Program-made: the position numbers and the translations under genes
In this document: positions 34,665-44,779 of the stretch, piece after piece
Position numbering within the stretch: the first letter of the stretch is position 1
Layout: each line of letters begins with the position of its first letter
Notes under the pieces: generated by a model
Databases searched by the model: none
Seen by the model: the letters and a program-made list of their open reading frames with translations, nothing else
Told to the model about the DNA's origin: nothing
Assembly (NCBI RefSeq): GCF_004827385.1
Contig: NZ_SRXN01000008.1
Coordinates: 148,152 to 212,151 of the forward strand
Direction: 5' to 3'
Origin: Ensifer sp. MPMI2T
GTDB taxonomy: Bacteria > Pseudomonadota > Alphaproteobacteria > Rhizobiales > Rhizobiaceae
DNA length: 64,000 nucleotides

Positions 34665-35759
34665 TCAACCTACCGCGCGTTGTTCCTCTTCCGAAAGCGC
34701 GTCCGCCACATCCAGTTCGCGCCGCTCTGTTTCGGTTTCGATGGCAACATCAAGCACCTTCTGCAGATTGGCGGCATGGCGGAAGGTGGGTTCGACGGTC
34801 TGACGGGCTGCGACCGCCTCGGCGAAGCGCTGGTAATTGGTCGGCACCGTCCCGGCGTCGAGCTCGCGCCAGATCGCCTTTTCGACATCGGGGCCGAGGC
34901 AGGCCTTGAGGAGCGAGCCGTCCGGCGTATGCATCACTTCCAGCGCGCCCTTGTCGCCGTGTAGCCGCAGCCTCAACTCGTTGAGATGACCCGTCGCCCA
35001 GCGGCTGGCATGGATCACGCCCATGGCGCCGTTCTCGAACTCCGCCGTCATCGCGAAGCTGTCGTTCGCATCAAGGTCGTATTCGCCGATGCGGTTGTCG
35101 GGTGCCTTGTCGAACGCCTTCAGCCGGGCAAAGACCCGCTCGACCGCACTGCCGGCGCCATAGCCGGCAAAGTCGAGGATATGGATTCCGACATCGCCAA
35201 GCACGCCATTGGAGCCGTGCTTGGTCGATAGCCGCCACAACCATTTCGATTCGCTCGCCCAGTCGCCCCACGCCTTCGACACCAGCCAGCTCTGCAAATA
35301 GGACGCCTCGAGGTGACGCACCCTGCCGATTTCGCCCGCAAGCACCAGTTCGCGTGCCCGCTGAAGCGGCGCGACATTGCGGTAGGTGAGGTTCACCATA
35401 TTGACCACACCGGCGCGCTCCGCTGCGTTGGCCATTTCGGCGGCCTTGTCGTAGTTTTCCGCCAGTGGCTTTTCGCATAGCACGTGCTTGCCGGCGGCGA
35501 TCAGGGCCAGCGTCGTCGGATGATGGGCCTTGTCCGGCGTGACGTTGGTCGCCGCGTCGAATTCGCCCCAGGCGATCGCGTCTTCAAGCGACGTGAACAC
35601 GCGGGTAATGCCGTGCGTGTCGGCAAAGGCGCGCGCCCGCGACGGGTCGACGTCGACTGCAGCGACAAGCTTGACGCCATCGATCTTGGCAAAGGCTAGC
35701 GCATGGCTGTTGGCCATGCCGCCGGTTCCGAGAATAAGCAAACGCATGATGGACCTCAT
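34665..35759 (-). CDS. thuB: ThuB-like Gfo/Idh/MocA oxidoreductase
   Basis: 364 residues. N-terminal NAD(P) Rossmann motif [10 protein letters not shown]; family CEKPLA motif; [12 protein letters not shown] near the substrate site. In Sinorhizobium ThuA and ThuB act on trehalose and related disaccharides to give the 3-keto derivative. It starts at an ATGA overlap with thuA (35759); a second in-frame ATG at 35747 has AGG 6 bases upstream and is possible. Last gene of thuEFGKAB. Confidence 0.9.
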   Translation of the reverse strand: MRSIMRLLILGTGGMANSHALAFAKIDGVKLVAAVDVDPSRARAFADTHGITRVFTSLEDAIAWGEFDAATNVTPDKAHHPTTLALIAAGKHVLCEKPLAENYDKAAEMANAAERAGVVNMVNLTYRNVAPLQRARELVLAGEIGRVRHLEASYLQSWLVSKAWGDWASESKWLWRLSTKHGSNGVLGDVGIHILDFAGYGAGSAVERVFARLKAFDKAPDNRIGEYDLDANDSFAMTAEFENGAMGVIHASRWATGHLNELRLRLHGDKGALEVMHTPDGSLLKACLGPDVEKAIWRELDAGTVPTNYQRFAEAVAARQTVEPTFRHAANLQKVLDVAIETETERRELDVADALSEEEQRAVG

Positions 35760-36547
35760 CGATATCCTGCTTCGCCGGCCTGGTGGAGCTTCGGCCCCCG
35801 CTCGACGATCGGCTCCAGCGCCTTCTCCACCGGCACGTTCGGCGCATCATGGATCGCCTTATACGTGCCCTGCGGATTGTGCGCCCATTTCACCGCGTTG
35901 CGCAGCACCGTCTGCACCGTCGCATCGTGATAGGTCGGATAGGTTTCGTGACCGGGACGGAAATAGAAGATGTTGCCGGCGCCGCGCCGCCAGGTCAGCC
36001 CCGAGCGGAACACCTCGCCGCCGGCAAACCAGGAGATGAACACCGTCTCCAGCGGCTCCGGCACGGAAAACTGCTCACCATACATCTCCTCGTTTTCCAG
36101 CACGAAATTCTCGCCGAGACCGGCGGCGATCGGATGGCGCGGATTGACGACCCAGACGCGCTCGCGCTCGCCCGCCTCGCGCCATTTGAGCGCGCAGGGC
36201 GTGCCCATCAGCCGCTTGAACACCTTGGAGAAATGGCCAGAATGAAGCACGATCAGCCCCATGCCTTCCCACACGCGCTTGGCCACCCGCTCGACGACGC
36301 GGTCGTCGACGGCGCCGTGGTCCTTGTGGCCCCACCAGACGAGAACGTCGGTCGAAGCCAGTCGTTCTTCGCTCAATCCGTGCTCCGGCTCTTGCAGGGT
36401 CGCCGTCGTCGCGGCAATCGCCGCTTCCTCGTTCAGCGCCGCCGCGATCGTGTTGTGCATGCCGTTCGGGTAAATCTCCCGAACCACCGCATTCTTCTGC
36501 TCGTGGATGTTCTCACCCCACACGATGGTGTTGATAGCCAAGGTCAT
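35756..36547 (-). CDS. thuA: ThuA-like trehalose utilisation protein
   Basis: 263 residues. ThuA-family glutamine-amidotransferase-like fold with [32 protein letters not shown] and the C-terminal [31 protein letters not shown]. Needed with ThuB for disaccharide catabolism. It follows thuK by 62 bases and overlaps thuB by 4. Confidence 0.93.
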   Translation of the reverse strand: MTLAINTIVWGENIHEQKNAVVREIYPNGMHNTIAAALNEEAAIAATTATLQEPEHGLSEERLASTDVLVWWGHKDHGAVDDRVVERVAKRVWEGMGLIVLHSGHFSKVFKRLMGTPCALKWREAGERERVWVVNPRHPIAAGLGENFVLENEEMYGEQFSVPEPLETVFISWFAGGEVFRSGLTWRRGAGNIFYFRPGHETYPTYHDATVQTVLRNAVKWAHNPQGTYKAIHDAPNVPVEKALEPIVERGPKLHQAGEAGYR

Positions 36548-36609
36548 TCTCCTCGTGGTTACGGCATCCGGTGCCGGTGCCTTTGTCTGGTGGTTGGCTT
36601 GCGGAGGTG

Positions 36610-37638
36610 TTACGCCGCGCCGCGCAATTCCGTGCGGCCGATCGCGCGTCCTGCCGCATCGAAGCGGTGAATGTGGCCGGCGGCCGGGGAAATCTGCACG
36701 GTTTGTCCGGGCTGATGCCTCGAGATCCCTTTTTCCCGGACGATCAGCGGCTCGCCGGCGCCGATGTCAATATAAACATAGCTGTCGGAACCGAGCATCT
36801 CGGCGTGGACGATCGTTCCGCTCCATTGCCCGGCGCCCTCGACGATCTCCAAATGTTCCGCCCTGATGCCGATCGTTTGCGCCTTGTAGGGTTCCGCGAA
36901 TGCGCCGGAAAGGAAGTTCATTTTCGGCGAGCCGATGAAGCCGGCGACAAAAATCGAATTCGGGCTTTCATAGAGTTCGAGAGGCGTGCCGATCTGTTCC
37001 ACAAGCCCGTCCCTCAAGACGCAGATCCGGTCGGCGAGCGTCATCGCCTCCACCTGGTCGTGGGTCACGTAGATCATCGTTGTGTTGTGCATGCTGCGAT
37101 GAAGTTTTGCGATCTCGATGCGAGTCGCCACACGCAGCGCCGCATCGAGATTGGAAAGCGGTTCGTCGAAGAGGAAGACCTTCGGGTCGCGCACGATCGC
37201 ACGGCCGATCGCCACGCGCTGCCGCTGCCCGCCGGAGAGCTGGCGGGGCAGACGCTTGAGATAGGGGGTAAGCTGCGGCATTTCGGCCGCCGCGTCGACC
37301 CTTTTTCTGCATTGTTCCTTGTCCTTGCCAGCGAGCTGCATGCCGAAGGCCATATTGTCGAAGACTGTCATATGCGGATAAAGCGCATAAGACTGAAACA
37401 CCATGGCGATACCGCGGCGGGACGGGGCGAGTTGATTGACGATCTGCCCGTCGAACGCAAGCGTTCCGGAGGTGATTTCCTCCAGGCCCGAAATCAGCCG
37501 CAGCAGCGTGGACTTGCCGCAGCCGGACGGCCCGACGAAGACCATGAATTCGCCCGCCCGAATATCCATGCTAACGCCCTTGATGACCTCGAAGGAGCCA
37601 AAGGACTTGCGAATGTCCCGCAATTGAAGCTCTGCCAT
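36610..37638 (-). CDS. thuK: ThuK ABC transporter ATP-binding subunit
   Basis: 342 residues, MalK/UgpC-type ATPase. Walker [10 protein letters not shown] at residues 36-44, signature [10 protein letters not shown], Walker [14 protein letters not shown], and a C-terminal OB-fold (TOBE) region with [14 protein letters not shown]. Energises disaccharide import through ThuF and ThuG. Confidence 0.95.
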   Translation of the reverse strand: MAELQLRDIRKSFGSFEVIKGVSMDIRAGEFMVFVGPSGCGKSTLLRLISGLEEITSGTLAFDGQIVNQLAPSRRGIAMVFQSYALYPHMTVFDNMAFGMQLAGKDKEQCRKRVDAAAEMPQLTPYLKRLPRQLSGGQRQRVAIGRAIVRDPKVFLFDEPLSNLDAALRVATRIEIAKLHRSMHNTTMIYVTHDQVEAMTLADRICVLRDGLVEQIGTPLELYESPNSIFVAGFIGSPKMNFLSGAFAEPYKAQTIGIRAEHLEIVEGAGQWSGTIVHAEMLGSDSYVYIDIGAGEPLIVREKGISRHQPGQTVQISPAAGHIHRFDAAGRAIGRTELRGAA

Positions 37639-37654
37639 GCTTTTCTCCTAAATC

Positions 37655-37703
37655 GAGCGGGATGCGGGCGGAAAACCGCGTACACTTTTCCTCATCCCGC
37701 TCT
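37655..37703 (-). repeat. GAGCGGGATG/CATCCCGCTC palindromic repeat, copy 2
   Basis: 49 bases between thuK and thuG; on the minus strand it starts with the TAG stop of thuG (TAGAGCGGGATG). Same family as 21318 and 48897. Confidence 0.75.
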
Positions 37704-38532
37704 AGCCTTTGACGCCACCGGCCGTGAGGCCGGAAATGATCCGCCGCTGAAAAATCAGGACGAGGATCACGAGCGGCACCGTGACGATCACGGACGCCGC
37801 CATGATGTTGCCCCAGGGGACTTCGAACTGGCTGCCGCCCGAGAGCAGCGCGATCGCAACCGGCACCGTTCGCTGCGTGTCCGACGAAGTGAACGTCAGC
37901 GCGAACAGGAACTCGTTCCAGGACGCGATGAATGCAAGCAGCCCGGTCGTCACCAGCGCTGGCCACATCAGCGGCATGAACACGCGGGTGATGATCACCG
38001 AAGGCGAGGCACCGTCGACGATCGCCGCCTCCTCGATTTCGACCGGCAGATCGCGCATGAAGGTGGTGAGCACCCACACCGTGAACGGCAGCATGAAGAT
38101 CATGTAGGAAAAAATGAGCGCCAGCGGCGTGTTGAAGATGCCGATCAAGCGCACGAGTTCGAACAGGCCGGCAAGCACGGCGATCTGCGGGAACATCGAC
38201 ACCGACAGGATGGCGAGGAGAAGCAGTCCGCGCCCCCGGAAGCGGACACGTGCGAGCGCAAAGGCCGCGGTGATCGCCAGCAGCAGCGACACGGCGACGA
38301 CCAAGGTCGCGACGAGCAGCGAATTGCCAAGATTCCTCAGGAAGCTGCCATGCGTGAGGATTTCCCGGTAATTGGCAAGCTCAAGCGTCGACGGCCAATA
38401 ATCGACGCGGAAGAGATCCGTGCCGGATTTGAAGCTCGTCAGGATCGCGTAGTAGAACGGGAACACCGCGACAACGACAATGACGGCAACGAGCGTATAG
38501 AACGCGGTTCGTTTTGCGAGCGTCATGAGCAT
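37702..38532 (-). CDS. thuG: ThuG ABC transporter permease
   Basis: 276-residue MalG-type permease with six helices. The EAA loop is EEAAIVDGASPSVIITRVFMPLMWPAL. Inner-membrane channel half with ThuF. It shares one base with the thuF stop (TGATG); an inner ATG six bases later is possible. The stop is read from the palindromic repeat copy 2. Confidence 0.93.
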   Translation of the reverse strand: MLMTLAKRTAFYTLVAVIVVVAVFPFYYAILTSFKSGTDLFRVDYWPSTLELANYREILTHGSFLRNLGNSLLVATLVVAVSLLLAITAAFALARVRFRGRGLLLLAILSVSMFPQIAVLAGLFELVRLIGIFNTPLALIFSYMIFMLPFTVWVLTTFMRDLPVEIEEAAIVDGASPSVIITRVFMPLMWPALVTTGLLAFIASWNEFLFALTFTSSDTQRTVPVAIALLSGGSQFEVPWGNIMAASVIVTVPLVILVLIFQRRIISGLTAGGVKG

Positions 38533-39512
38533 CAGCGTTCCCCTTCCAGGTTGACGCGCCCGAACCACATGTAGAGCACGGTGATCGCCGCGATGATGAG
38601 GAACAGCATGGTCGAGGCGGCGGCGCCATAGGCAAACTTGTCGAAATCGAAAAGGTTCTCACGGGCGAGCACCGACATCGTCTTCGTTTGCGTGTTGTTC
38701 GGCGTCAGCACGTAGATCAGGTCGAAAATGCGCAGCGCGTCCAGCATGCGGAAAATGACCGCGACCATCAGCGCCGGCCGTATCAGCGGCAGGGTGATGC
38801 GCCAGAAAACCTTGACCGGGTGAACGCCGTCGATTTTCGTGGCCTCGTAGATATCGCCCGGCACCATCTGCAGGCCGGCGAGGATCAGGAGCGCCATGAA
38901 CGGCGTCGTCTTCCAGACGTCGACGATCAGCACCGCGATCATTGCGGTCTCGGGGCTCGCGGTCCAGGCGATCTTCTGGCTGATCAGGCCGAGGCCGAGC
39001 AGGATGTCGTTCAGGATGCCGAACTGATCGTTGAGCATCCATGCCCACATCTTCGCGGAGATGATGGTCGGGATCGCCCACGGAATGAGGATCGCGGCGC
39101 GCACGAGGCCGCGTCCGGGAAACCGCGCATTGAGCACCAGCGCCACGATCAGGCCCAGCGCCGTTTCGATGCTGACCGAGATCACCGTGAACCTCAGCGT
39201 ATTCCACACCGCGTTCCACCAAGCGGGGTCGGCGAGCAGACCCCTGTAGATCGTGCGCCCGCTCTTCAGCGTCACCCAGGAGAGATAGTTCTGCAGGCCG
39301 ACGAACTCGGCAGCCGAAAGATTGGTCAGCGAGGCGTTGGTGAAGCTGAAATAGATGGTGCGGACGAGCGGCCAGCCGGCGACCATGGCCAGCACCAGGA
39401 AAGTCGGCGTCAGGAAAATCCAGGCCGAACGCAGACGCTGCGCCTGGAGATCGGAGCCTATCCTCTTGCCCGCGATCGCAGACGGCGGCCCCGCGACAGT
39501 AACTTCGGTCAT
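38532..39512 (-). CDS. thuF: ThuF ABC transporter permease
   Basis: 326-residue MalF-type permease with six helices. EAA motif YEATKIDGVHPVKVFWRITLPLIRPAL. First permease of the trehalose-type importer. Separated from thuE by 243 bases that hold short inverted stretches but no gene. Confidence 0.93.
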   Translation of the reverse strand: MTEVTVAGPPSAIAGKRIGSDLQAQRLRSAWIFLTPTFLVLAMVAGWPLVRTIYFSFTNASLTNLSAAEFVGLQNYLSWVTLKSGRTIYRGLLADPAWWNAVWNTLRFTVISVSIETALGLIVALVLNARFPGRGLVRAAILIPWAIPTIISAKMWAWMLNDQFGILNDILLGLGLISQKIAWTASPETAMIAVLIVDVWKTTPFMALLILAGLQMVPGDIYEATKIDGVHPVKVFWRITLPLIRPALMVAVIFRMLDALRIFDLIYVLTPNNTQTKTMSVLARENLFDFDKFAYGAAASTMLFLIIAAITVLYMWFGRVNLEGER

Positions 39513-39755
39513 GACATGAGCTCACTGGTTGGCGTCCAGCTCTGGGCGGAACGTTCGACCTGCTGCATGGTTCCCTCGATCTCAGGATCCGGGAACCGCT
39601 CCATATTCAAAGGCTTGAAATACTCTTCAGAGTCCCGAAGAGCCTGCGATGCTATTTTCGACGGCAGCCGGCGACGGCTGCCATCCTCCTTTGTACATGT
39701 CGTTATCCCAAAACCGCTCCACACTTTTGGGCCGCATGCATCGAGATCCTGGGGC

Positions 39756-41021
39756 TTACCAGCCGTTTCCCTGGAGCTCGGTCAGGTCGACTTCGAGCAG
39801 CTCGAGGTTTTCGGCGGCGGTGCCGTTGCCCGAAAGCGTGTTGTGTACGGCGCTCCAGAACTTCGAGGAAACCTCGTTGTACTTCACCTTCGCCACGGCC
39901 GAGGGCCGCGGCACGGCATCCTGGAAGATCGGTTTCCAGTTCGGCATGAAGGGCTGCGCGGCGGCGACCTCCTTGTCGTCATAAAGTGCGGCGATCGTCG
40001 GCAGGTTCGACAGCTCTATGGCGCGCGCCTTCTGAACTTCCGGCGAGCCCAAGAACTTGACGAAGGCGATCGACGCTTCCTGTTCGTCCGAATATTTCGA
40101 AACCGCGAGGTTCCATCCGCCGAGCGTCGAAGAGGGCTGATCGCCGTCTGTCGCCGTCGGCAGCGGTTTCACCTCGAACTTGCCCTTGACCGCGCTGTCG
40201 TCGCCGTTTCCGAGCGCATAGGCGTACGGCCAGTTGCGCATGAACACGGCATTGCCCGTCTGCCAGACCCCGCGCGACTCCTCCTCCTGATAGGCGAGCA
40301 CACCATTCGGAGAAATCGTGCCGATCCAACCCTTGACCCGTTCGAGGGCGGCGGCTGCCTTTTCGTTGTTGACGGAGATCGTGCCGTCGGGCTCGACAAT
40401 CTGGCCGCCGCCGGAGGACTTGATCCATTCGAGCGCGTTGCAGGTCAGGCCCTCATAGGCGTTGCCCTGGAAGACAAAGCCCCAGATGTCGGGATTGCCG
40501 GCCGCGCGCTCCTTGTCCTGAATTTCCTTCGCCGTGGCGGCGAGCTCATCCCAGGTCTCGGGCGGCTTCTTGCCGTATTTGTCGAGGAGATCCTTGCGGT
40601 AGTAGAGCGCTGGCGCGTCGGTGTAGAACGGCAGCGCGACCAGCTTGCCGTTGACGGTCTGCGATTGAATGATCGAGGGGAAGTGGGCGCCGGCCACGTC
40701 CTCGGTGGCCTCGGTCAGGTCGACAAATTGATCGGCAAGCTGCGGCGCCCAGATGACGTCGGTCTGATAGACGTCGACATCCTTGTTTCCGGCGGCGAGC
40801 CAGAGGCGGTACTGGCTGAACTGCTCGCTGCTGGACGGCGGCATCGTCACCAGATTGACCTTGTGACCGGTGTCCTTTTCGAACTTGGCGATCTGCTCGC
40901 GCAGAAAGCTCAGGTTCTTGCCGGTCGAATTGGCCGCCATGGATATCTCGGCGGCAGCGGCCGGATTGGCAGCACCCGCGATGGCAGCGCAAAAAATCAG
41001 CGTCCTTACGAAAGGTTTCAT
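39756..41021 (-). CDS. thuE: ThuE disaccharide-binding protein
   Basis: 421 residues, family 1 periplasmic solute-binding protein. Signal peptide MKPFVRTLIFCAAIAGAANP...AAAAE. Mature segments typical of sugar-binding proteins: YRLWLAAGNKDVDVYQTDVIWAPQLADQFVDL and NRYAYALGNGDD-like region. GGAGGAG lies upstream of the ATG. First gene of thuEFGKAB, divergent from thuR. Confidence 0.93.
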   Translation of the reverse strand: MKPFVRTLIFCAAIAGAANPAAAAEISMAANSTGKNLSFLREQIAKFEKDTGHKVNLVTMPPSSSEQFSQYRLWLAAGNKDVDVYQTDVIWAPQLADQFVDLTEATEDVAGAHFPSIIQSQTVNGKLVALPFYTDAPALYYRKDLLDKYGKKPPETWDELAATAKEIQDKERAAGNPDIWGFVFQGNAYEGLTCNALEWIKSSGGGQIVEPDGTISVNNEKAAAALERVKGWIGTISPNGVLAYQEEESRGVWQTGNAVFMRNWPYAYALGNGDDSAVKGKFEVKPLPTATDGDQPSSTLGGWNLAVSKYSDEQEASIAFVKFLGSPEVQKARAIELSNLPTIAALYDDKEVAAAQPFMPNWKPIFQDAVPRPSAVAKVKYNEVSSKFWSAVHNTLSGNGTAAENLELLEVDLTELQGNGW

Positions 41022-41072
41022 GTTTTCTAGCTCCTCCAAGCTCCCCCGGTTTCGCAAAATCCCCTAAATTCG

Positions 41073-41087
41073 AAAACGGTTTGGCTG
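41073..41087 (+). promoter_or_regulatory. Candidate ThuR operator 1
   Basis: AAAACGGTTTGGCTG, 52 bases before thuE. The AAACGGTTT core has the CG-centred dyad of LacI-family operators. Matches site 2 at 41269 in 14 of 15 bases. Confidence 0.5.
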
Positions 41088-41268
41088 GCGAGCAAGCTGG
41101 CAGAAGCCCAAATCTCTGTCAAGATGTGCTCAAGACTGGAGTCACAACGAAAGCGAGCATGACTTATAGCATTGTTTTTCAATGATAAATGCCATGTTTT
41201 AGCCTGTGGATCGTTGCGGCTGCAGGATTCCCCGGGATATCGATCGGGCGTGAATTTGCCGAAAATTT

Positions 41269-41283
41269 AAAACGATTTGGCTG
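41269..41283 (+). promoter_or_regulatory. Candidate ThuR operator 2
   Basis: AAAACGATTTGGCTG, 196 bases from site 1, in the middle of the divergent region. Two sites this far apart would allow looping by a LacI-type tetramer. Confidence 0.45.
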
Positions 41284-41424
41284 TCTGCGATTCCCACGCC
41301 GTTTGGTTGGTGCGCAACCCGTTGCCCTCACGAACGGTTGTTACTACCGGCAAACAGGGTATAGTCCCACACAAATGCTATGGCGCCGCATAAGACGTGC
41401 AAGGTCGCCTGGGCAGATTAGTGT

Positions 41425-41465
41425 CTGCATGATTTCGAATCGGCTCCGATTTGAGAACCATGCAG
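41425..41465 (+). repeat. Half RIME element (second palindrome)
   Basis: CTGCATGATTTCGAATCGG and CCGATTTGAGAACCATGCAG form the second RIME palindrome only. It lies within the thuR leader. Confidence 0.65.
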
Positions 41466-41495
41466 TGGGGGCGTGCAGGGACTACGATCGGTCAC

Positions 41496-42539
41496 ATGAA
41501 GCTCAAGGAGTTCGCCAAGCAGTTGGGACTGTCCCCGACGACGGTTAGCCGCGCTTTGAGCGGCTATCCCGAGGTCAGCGAGAAGACCCGCAAGCGCGTC
41601 GCTGAAGAAGCGGTGCGTCTTGGCTACCGACCAAACGTCAACGCCGTGCGCCTCGTTACGGGACGCGCCGGCGCGATCGGCGTGGTGATGGGCCGCAACG
41701 GCGAATTCCAGTTCTCGGAATATATGAGCGGGATGGCCGAGCGGCTGGATAGCGAAGACATCGACATCCTCGTGACGCCGATCGCCGAGCAGGGAGGCAA
41801 GGACGAGAGCCAGCTCTATAGCCGGCTAGCAACCAGCGGTCGGGTCGATGCCGTGATCATCCATTCGCCGATGCCCAAGGACGAGCGCATCGCGCTCCTG
41901 CACAGGCTGGGAATGCCCTTCCTTGTCCATGGCCGCTCCGAGACCGACGTTCCGCACGCCTGGCTCGACATCGACAACGAGGGCGCCGTCCGGCGCGCAA
42001 CCTCGCATCTCATCGATCTCGGCCACCGGCGCATCGCGATGATCAACGGCCGCGCCGGCCTGACCTTTTCACTCCATCGCGACCAGGGCTATCGCAAGGC
42101 GCTCGAGCAACGCGGGATCCCGTTCGATCCGCGCCTCGTCGCCCATGGCCATTTCACCGACGAACTCGGCTTCCGCTTCGCCCGCTCCTTCCTCGAACAA
42201 TCGCCGCCGCCGACAGCATTCGTGGTGGGCTCGATGATGACGGCGCTCGGCGTCTACCGCGCCGTGCGCTCCTTCGGCCTCGTGGTCGGCCGGGACATTT
42301 CCGTCATCGCCCATGACGACGTCTTCCCCTACCTCACCGCCGACAACATGGTCCCCTCGCTTTCGACCACCCGCTCGTCGCTGCGCGCCGCCGGCGCACG
42401 CTCGGCCGACCTCGTCCTGCAACTCCTGTCGGGCAGGCCGGCGACCGAGATCCACGAGCTCTGGCCGGTCGAGCTCATTCTCCGCGAGTCCACCGGCCCG
42501 GTGCCGCACTCAGACGCAATTCCGGACAAAGCAGGCTAA
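41496..42539 (+). CDS. thuR: ThuR LacI-family regulator
   Basis: 347 residues. LacI HTH in the first 22 residues (KEFAKQLGLSPTTVSRALSG, then YPEVSEKTRKRV) and a periplasmic-binding-protein-like effector domain. Divergent from thuE, as in Sinorhizobium, so it most likely represses thuEFGKAB and responds to a disaccharide. The ribosome binding site of the ATG is poor. Confidence 0.92.
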   Translation: MKLKEFAKQLGLSPTTVSRALSGYPEVSEKTRKRVAEEAVRLGYRPNVNAVRLVTGRAGAIGVVMGRNGEFQFSEYMSGMAERLDSEDIDILVTPIAEQGGKDESQLYSRLATSGRVDAVIIHSPMPKDERIALLHRLGMPFLVHGRSETDVPHAWLDIDNEGAVRRATSHLIDLGHRRIAMINGRAGLTFSLHRDQGYRKALEQRGIPFDPRLVAHGHFTDELGFRFARSFLEQSPPPTAFVVGSMMTALGVYRAVRSFGLVVGRDISVIAHDDVFPYLTADNMVPSLSTTRSSLRAAGARSADLVLQLLSGRPATEIHELWPVELILRESTGPVPHSDAIPDKAG

Positions 42540-42641
42540 ACATCGGTCGGCAGACGTCGACCGCGCCGGGCCGACACGCCCTTGCGCCCTGCCGTTTGGC
42601 AGGCCAAGACTGCGCGCAAAGATTCGAAGTCAGACAGGCAG

Positions 42642-43850
42642 ATGAAGACCAGAGAGATCGCGATCATCGGCGGTGGGCCGGCAGGCCTCATGGCGGCGGA
42701 GGTGTTGTCCGGCCTCGGCCATTCGGTGACGATCTATGACAGCATGCCGACGGTCGCGCGCAAGTTCCTGCTTGCCGGAAAATCCGGCCTCAATATCACG
42801 CACGCCGAGGATTATGCGCTTTTCAGGACGCGCTTCGGCGCCGCCTCGGACCGGCTGTGCCCTGCCCTCGACGCCTTCACGCCGGATGACGTGCGGGACT
42901 GGGCAGCCCGGCTCGGCACGGAAACCTTTGTCGGCTCCTCGGGTCGGGTCTTTCCGAAGACCATGAAGGCTTCGCCGCTCTTACGCGCCTGGCTGCGCAA
43001 GCTGGAAGCGCAGGGCGCCAGGCTTCACACCCGTCATCGCTGGTCGGGTTTTGTTGATGGGGGCTATGCCTTCGAGACGCCGGAGGGACAAACAGTCGTC
43101 CATTGCGATGCTACCTTGCTGGCGCTTGGCGGGGCGAGCTGGCCGCGGCTCGGCTCCGATGCCGGCTGGCTGGCCTTACTGCGCGACCACGGTGTCGCGG
43201 TCAGCGATTTTCGGCCCGCCAATTGCGGCTTCGACGTCGCCTGGAGCGAGAGCTTTCGTGACCGGTTCGCCGGCGAACCGCTGAAATCGGTGACGGCTTC
43301 GTCCGATGCCGGCGTCTTTCCGGGCGAGTTCGTCGTGACACGGCACGGCATCGAGGGCAGCCTCGTCTATGCCCATGCCTCGAGCTTGCGCGACCGGCTC
43401 GAGCACGACAGCGAAGCCACACTCGTGCTCGACCTCGTGCCCGGACGAACAGTGGAACGCCTTGCCCGCGACCTTGAGCGGCAGCAAGGCAAGGCAAGCT
43501 TTTCCAACCGTCTTCGCAAGGCCGCAGGTCTTGCCCGCGTCAAGGCCGCATTGGTGCGAGAGCTGGCACCGGCAGCCCTTCAAGCCGATCCGCATGGTCT
43601 CGCAAGCCTGATCAAAGCCTTGCCGATCCCGGTTCTAAGACCCCGGCCGATCGCGGAGGCGATTTCCTCGGCGGGCGGCGTCAGCCTCGGCAGCATCACT
43701 GACGACTACATGCTGAAGGCGCTTCCGGGGGTTTTCGTCGCCGGCGAAATGCTCGACTGGGAGGCGCCGACCGGCGGCTATCTGCTGACTGCCTGCCTTG
43801 CCACGGGACGCGCTGCGGCGCGCGGGATCGCGACTTGGCTGCAGCGGTAA
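42642..43850 (+). CDS. BaiN/HI0933-like flavoprotein (TIGR03862 type)
   Basis: 402 residues. N-terminal FAD motif IIGGGPAGLMAAEVLSGLGHSVTIYD; LLAGKSGLNITHAE and GGVSLGSITDDYMLKALPGVFVAGEMLDWEAPTGGYLLTACLATG near the C-terminus are typical of the HI0933/YhiN family of NAD(P)/FAD-dependent proteins. Likely an oxidoreductase; substrate unknown. It stands alone between thuR and a TetR gene. Confidence 0.88.
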   Translation: MKTREIAIIGGGPAGLMAAEVLSGLGHSVTIYDSMPTVARKFLLAGKSGLNITHAEDYALFRTRFGAASDRLCPALDAFTPDDVRDWAARLGTETFVGSSGRVFPKTMKASPLLRAWLRKLEAQGARLHTRHRWSGFVDGGYAFETPEGQTVVHCDATLLALGGASWPRLGSDAGWLALLRDHGVAVSDFRPANCGFDVAWSESFRDRFAGEPLKSVTASSDAGVFPGEFVVTRHGIEGSLVYAHASSLRDRLEHDSEATLVLDLVPGRTVERLARDLERQQGKASFSNRLRKAAGLARVKAALVRELAPAALQADPHGLASLIKALPIPVLRPRPIAEAISSAGGVSLGSITDDYMLKALPGVFVAGEMLDWEAPTGGYLLTACLATGRAAARGIATWLQR

Positions 43851-43860
43851 CAGAATTCGC

Positions 43861-44562
43861 TCAAGCCGTCTCTTCGCGGAGTTCTTCGACGCCAGCCTCT
43901 CGAGCCGGCGGTCTGCCATAGGCGCGCAGAAAGGTGCGTACGGCCGCCCGCGCAGACTTCTCGAGTTCGTCGTCCGTCGGCGTTCCGCCGAAGAAGCTGA
44001 TCATCTGCAGATCGGCATTGACCAAAGCGAGGAACTGTTTGGCGGCGAGGTCGAAGTCGTCGATGTCCAGCCGCGCGACATGGGAAAGCCGGGCAAAGAG
44101 CGCCGCCAAGGCGGTGCCGATCTTGCCGGGTCCCTGCTGGCGCCAGATCTCGAAGAGATGCGGATAACGCTCGCCTTCCGTCTGCACCAGCTTACGGATG
44201 AACTTTCCGTCGTGATTGCAAACGCAGTTCCTGTTGAGGCGAACGGCAAAGGCGGTCAGGTCGTCTTCGAGGTTGTGGCCGTTGTCGGGAAAAGTTGCCA
44301 GGATCGAAAAAAGCGCGGCATTGGCGCGGTCCAGGATATCCTGAACGACCGCCATGAACAGCGTCTCTTTTTCGCGGTAGTGGTTGTAGACGGTCTGCCG
44401 CGAGACGCAGGCTTCCATCGCGATTTCGTCGATGCTCGCGCCGGCAAAACCTTTACGGCAAAATACTTCGGCAGCAGCGTCCAATATCGAAACGCGTTTG
44501 GCGCATTGGCCTTTCTGAGTGGGGCCGCCCGGCTTCGGTTGCGGCACTTTTGGTTTTTTCAT
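43861..44562 (-). CDS. TetR-family regulator of Bcr/CflA exporter
   Basis: 233 residues. HTH in ILDAAAEVFCRKGFAGASIDEIAMEACVSRQTVYNHYREKETLF. The C-terminal domain is of the AefR-like kind. Divergent from a drug exporter across a promoter full of TAGACA/TGTCTA dyads, so repression of both genes is likely. Confidence 0.92.
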   Translation of the reverse strand: MKKPKVPQPKPGGPTQKGQCAKRVSILDAAAEVFCRKGFAGASIDEIAMEACVSRQTVYNHYREKETLFMAVVQDILDRANAALFSILATFPDNGHNLEDDLTAFAVRLNRNCVCNHDGKFIRKLVQTEGERYPHLFEIWRQQGPGKIGTALAALFARLSHVARLDIDDFDLAAKQFLALVNADLQMISFFGGTPTDDELEKSARAAVRTFLRAYGRPPAREAGVEELREETA

Positions 44563-44590
44563 GCCATGAAAATAAGACGTGTTGACGGAT

Positions 44591-44637
44591 TAGACAATGG
44601 TGTCTATTTTGACACGCGTGTCCAATTTGTTAGACAC
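44591..44637. promoter_or_regulatory. TetR operator cluster
   Basis: TAGACAATGGTGTCTA (44591-44606), GACACGCGTGTC (44611-44622) and a further TTAGACAC to the right: overlapping inverted repeats of one GACA/TGTC core placed 29 bases upstream of the tetR start. Confidence 0.75.
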
Positions 44638-44779
44638 GAGCAGTCGCGGGCAAATGCGATCCTCCCAAGCCGCATCCATGCCTATCCGGCGGCCGCTTTT
44701 CCGTTTCAACCTTTAGCGACAGCGATGGGCCGGCAGGTGCATCCGGCTCTGCCTTCGCGGTTTCTGAAAGATCATCATC

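Larger units (their letters stand above)
41022..41495. promoter_or_regulatory. Divergent thuE / thuR control region
   Basis: 474 bases with no gene. It contains two near-identical 15-mers AAAACG(G/A)TTTGGCTG at 41073 and 41269, a dyad GCAACCCGTTGC near 41317, and a half RIME at 41425. Confidence 0.6.

Noticed and set aside
36571..38574. 667-codon open frame opposite thuK and thuG
   Set aside because: Antisense shadow of two clear ABC transporter genes; its sequence is charge-rich without any domain.
38688..41030. 780-codon open frame opposite thuF and thuE
   Set aside because: Overlaps two well-supported transporter genes and has no domain.
41317..41328. GCAACCCGTTGC dyad in the thu control region
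   Set aside because: Short and single; it does not match parS or the two ThuR-like sites, so no role is assigned.
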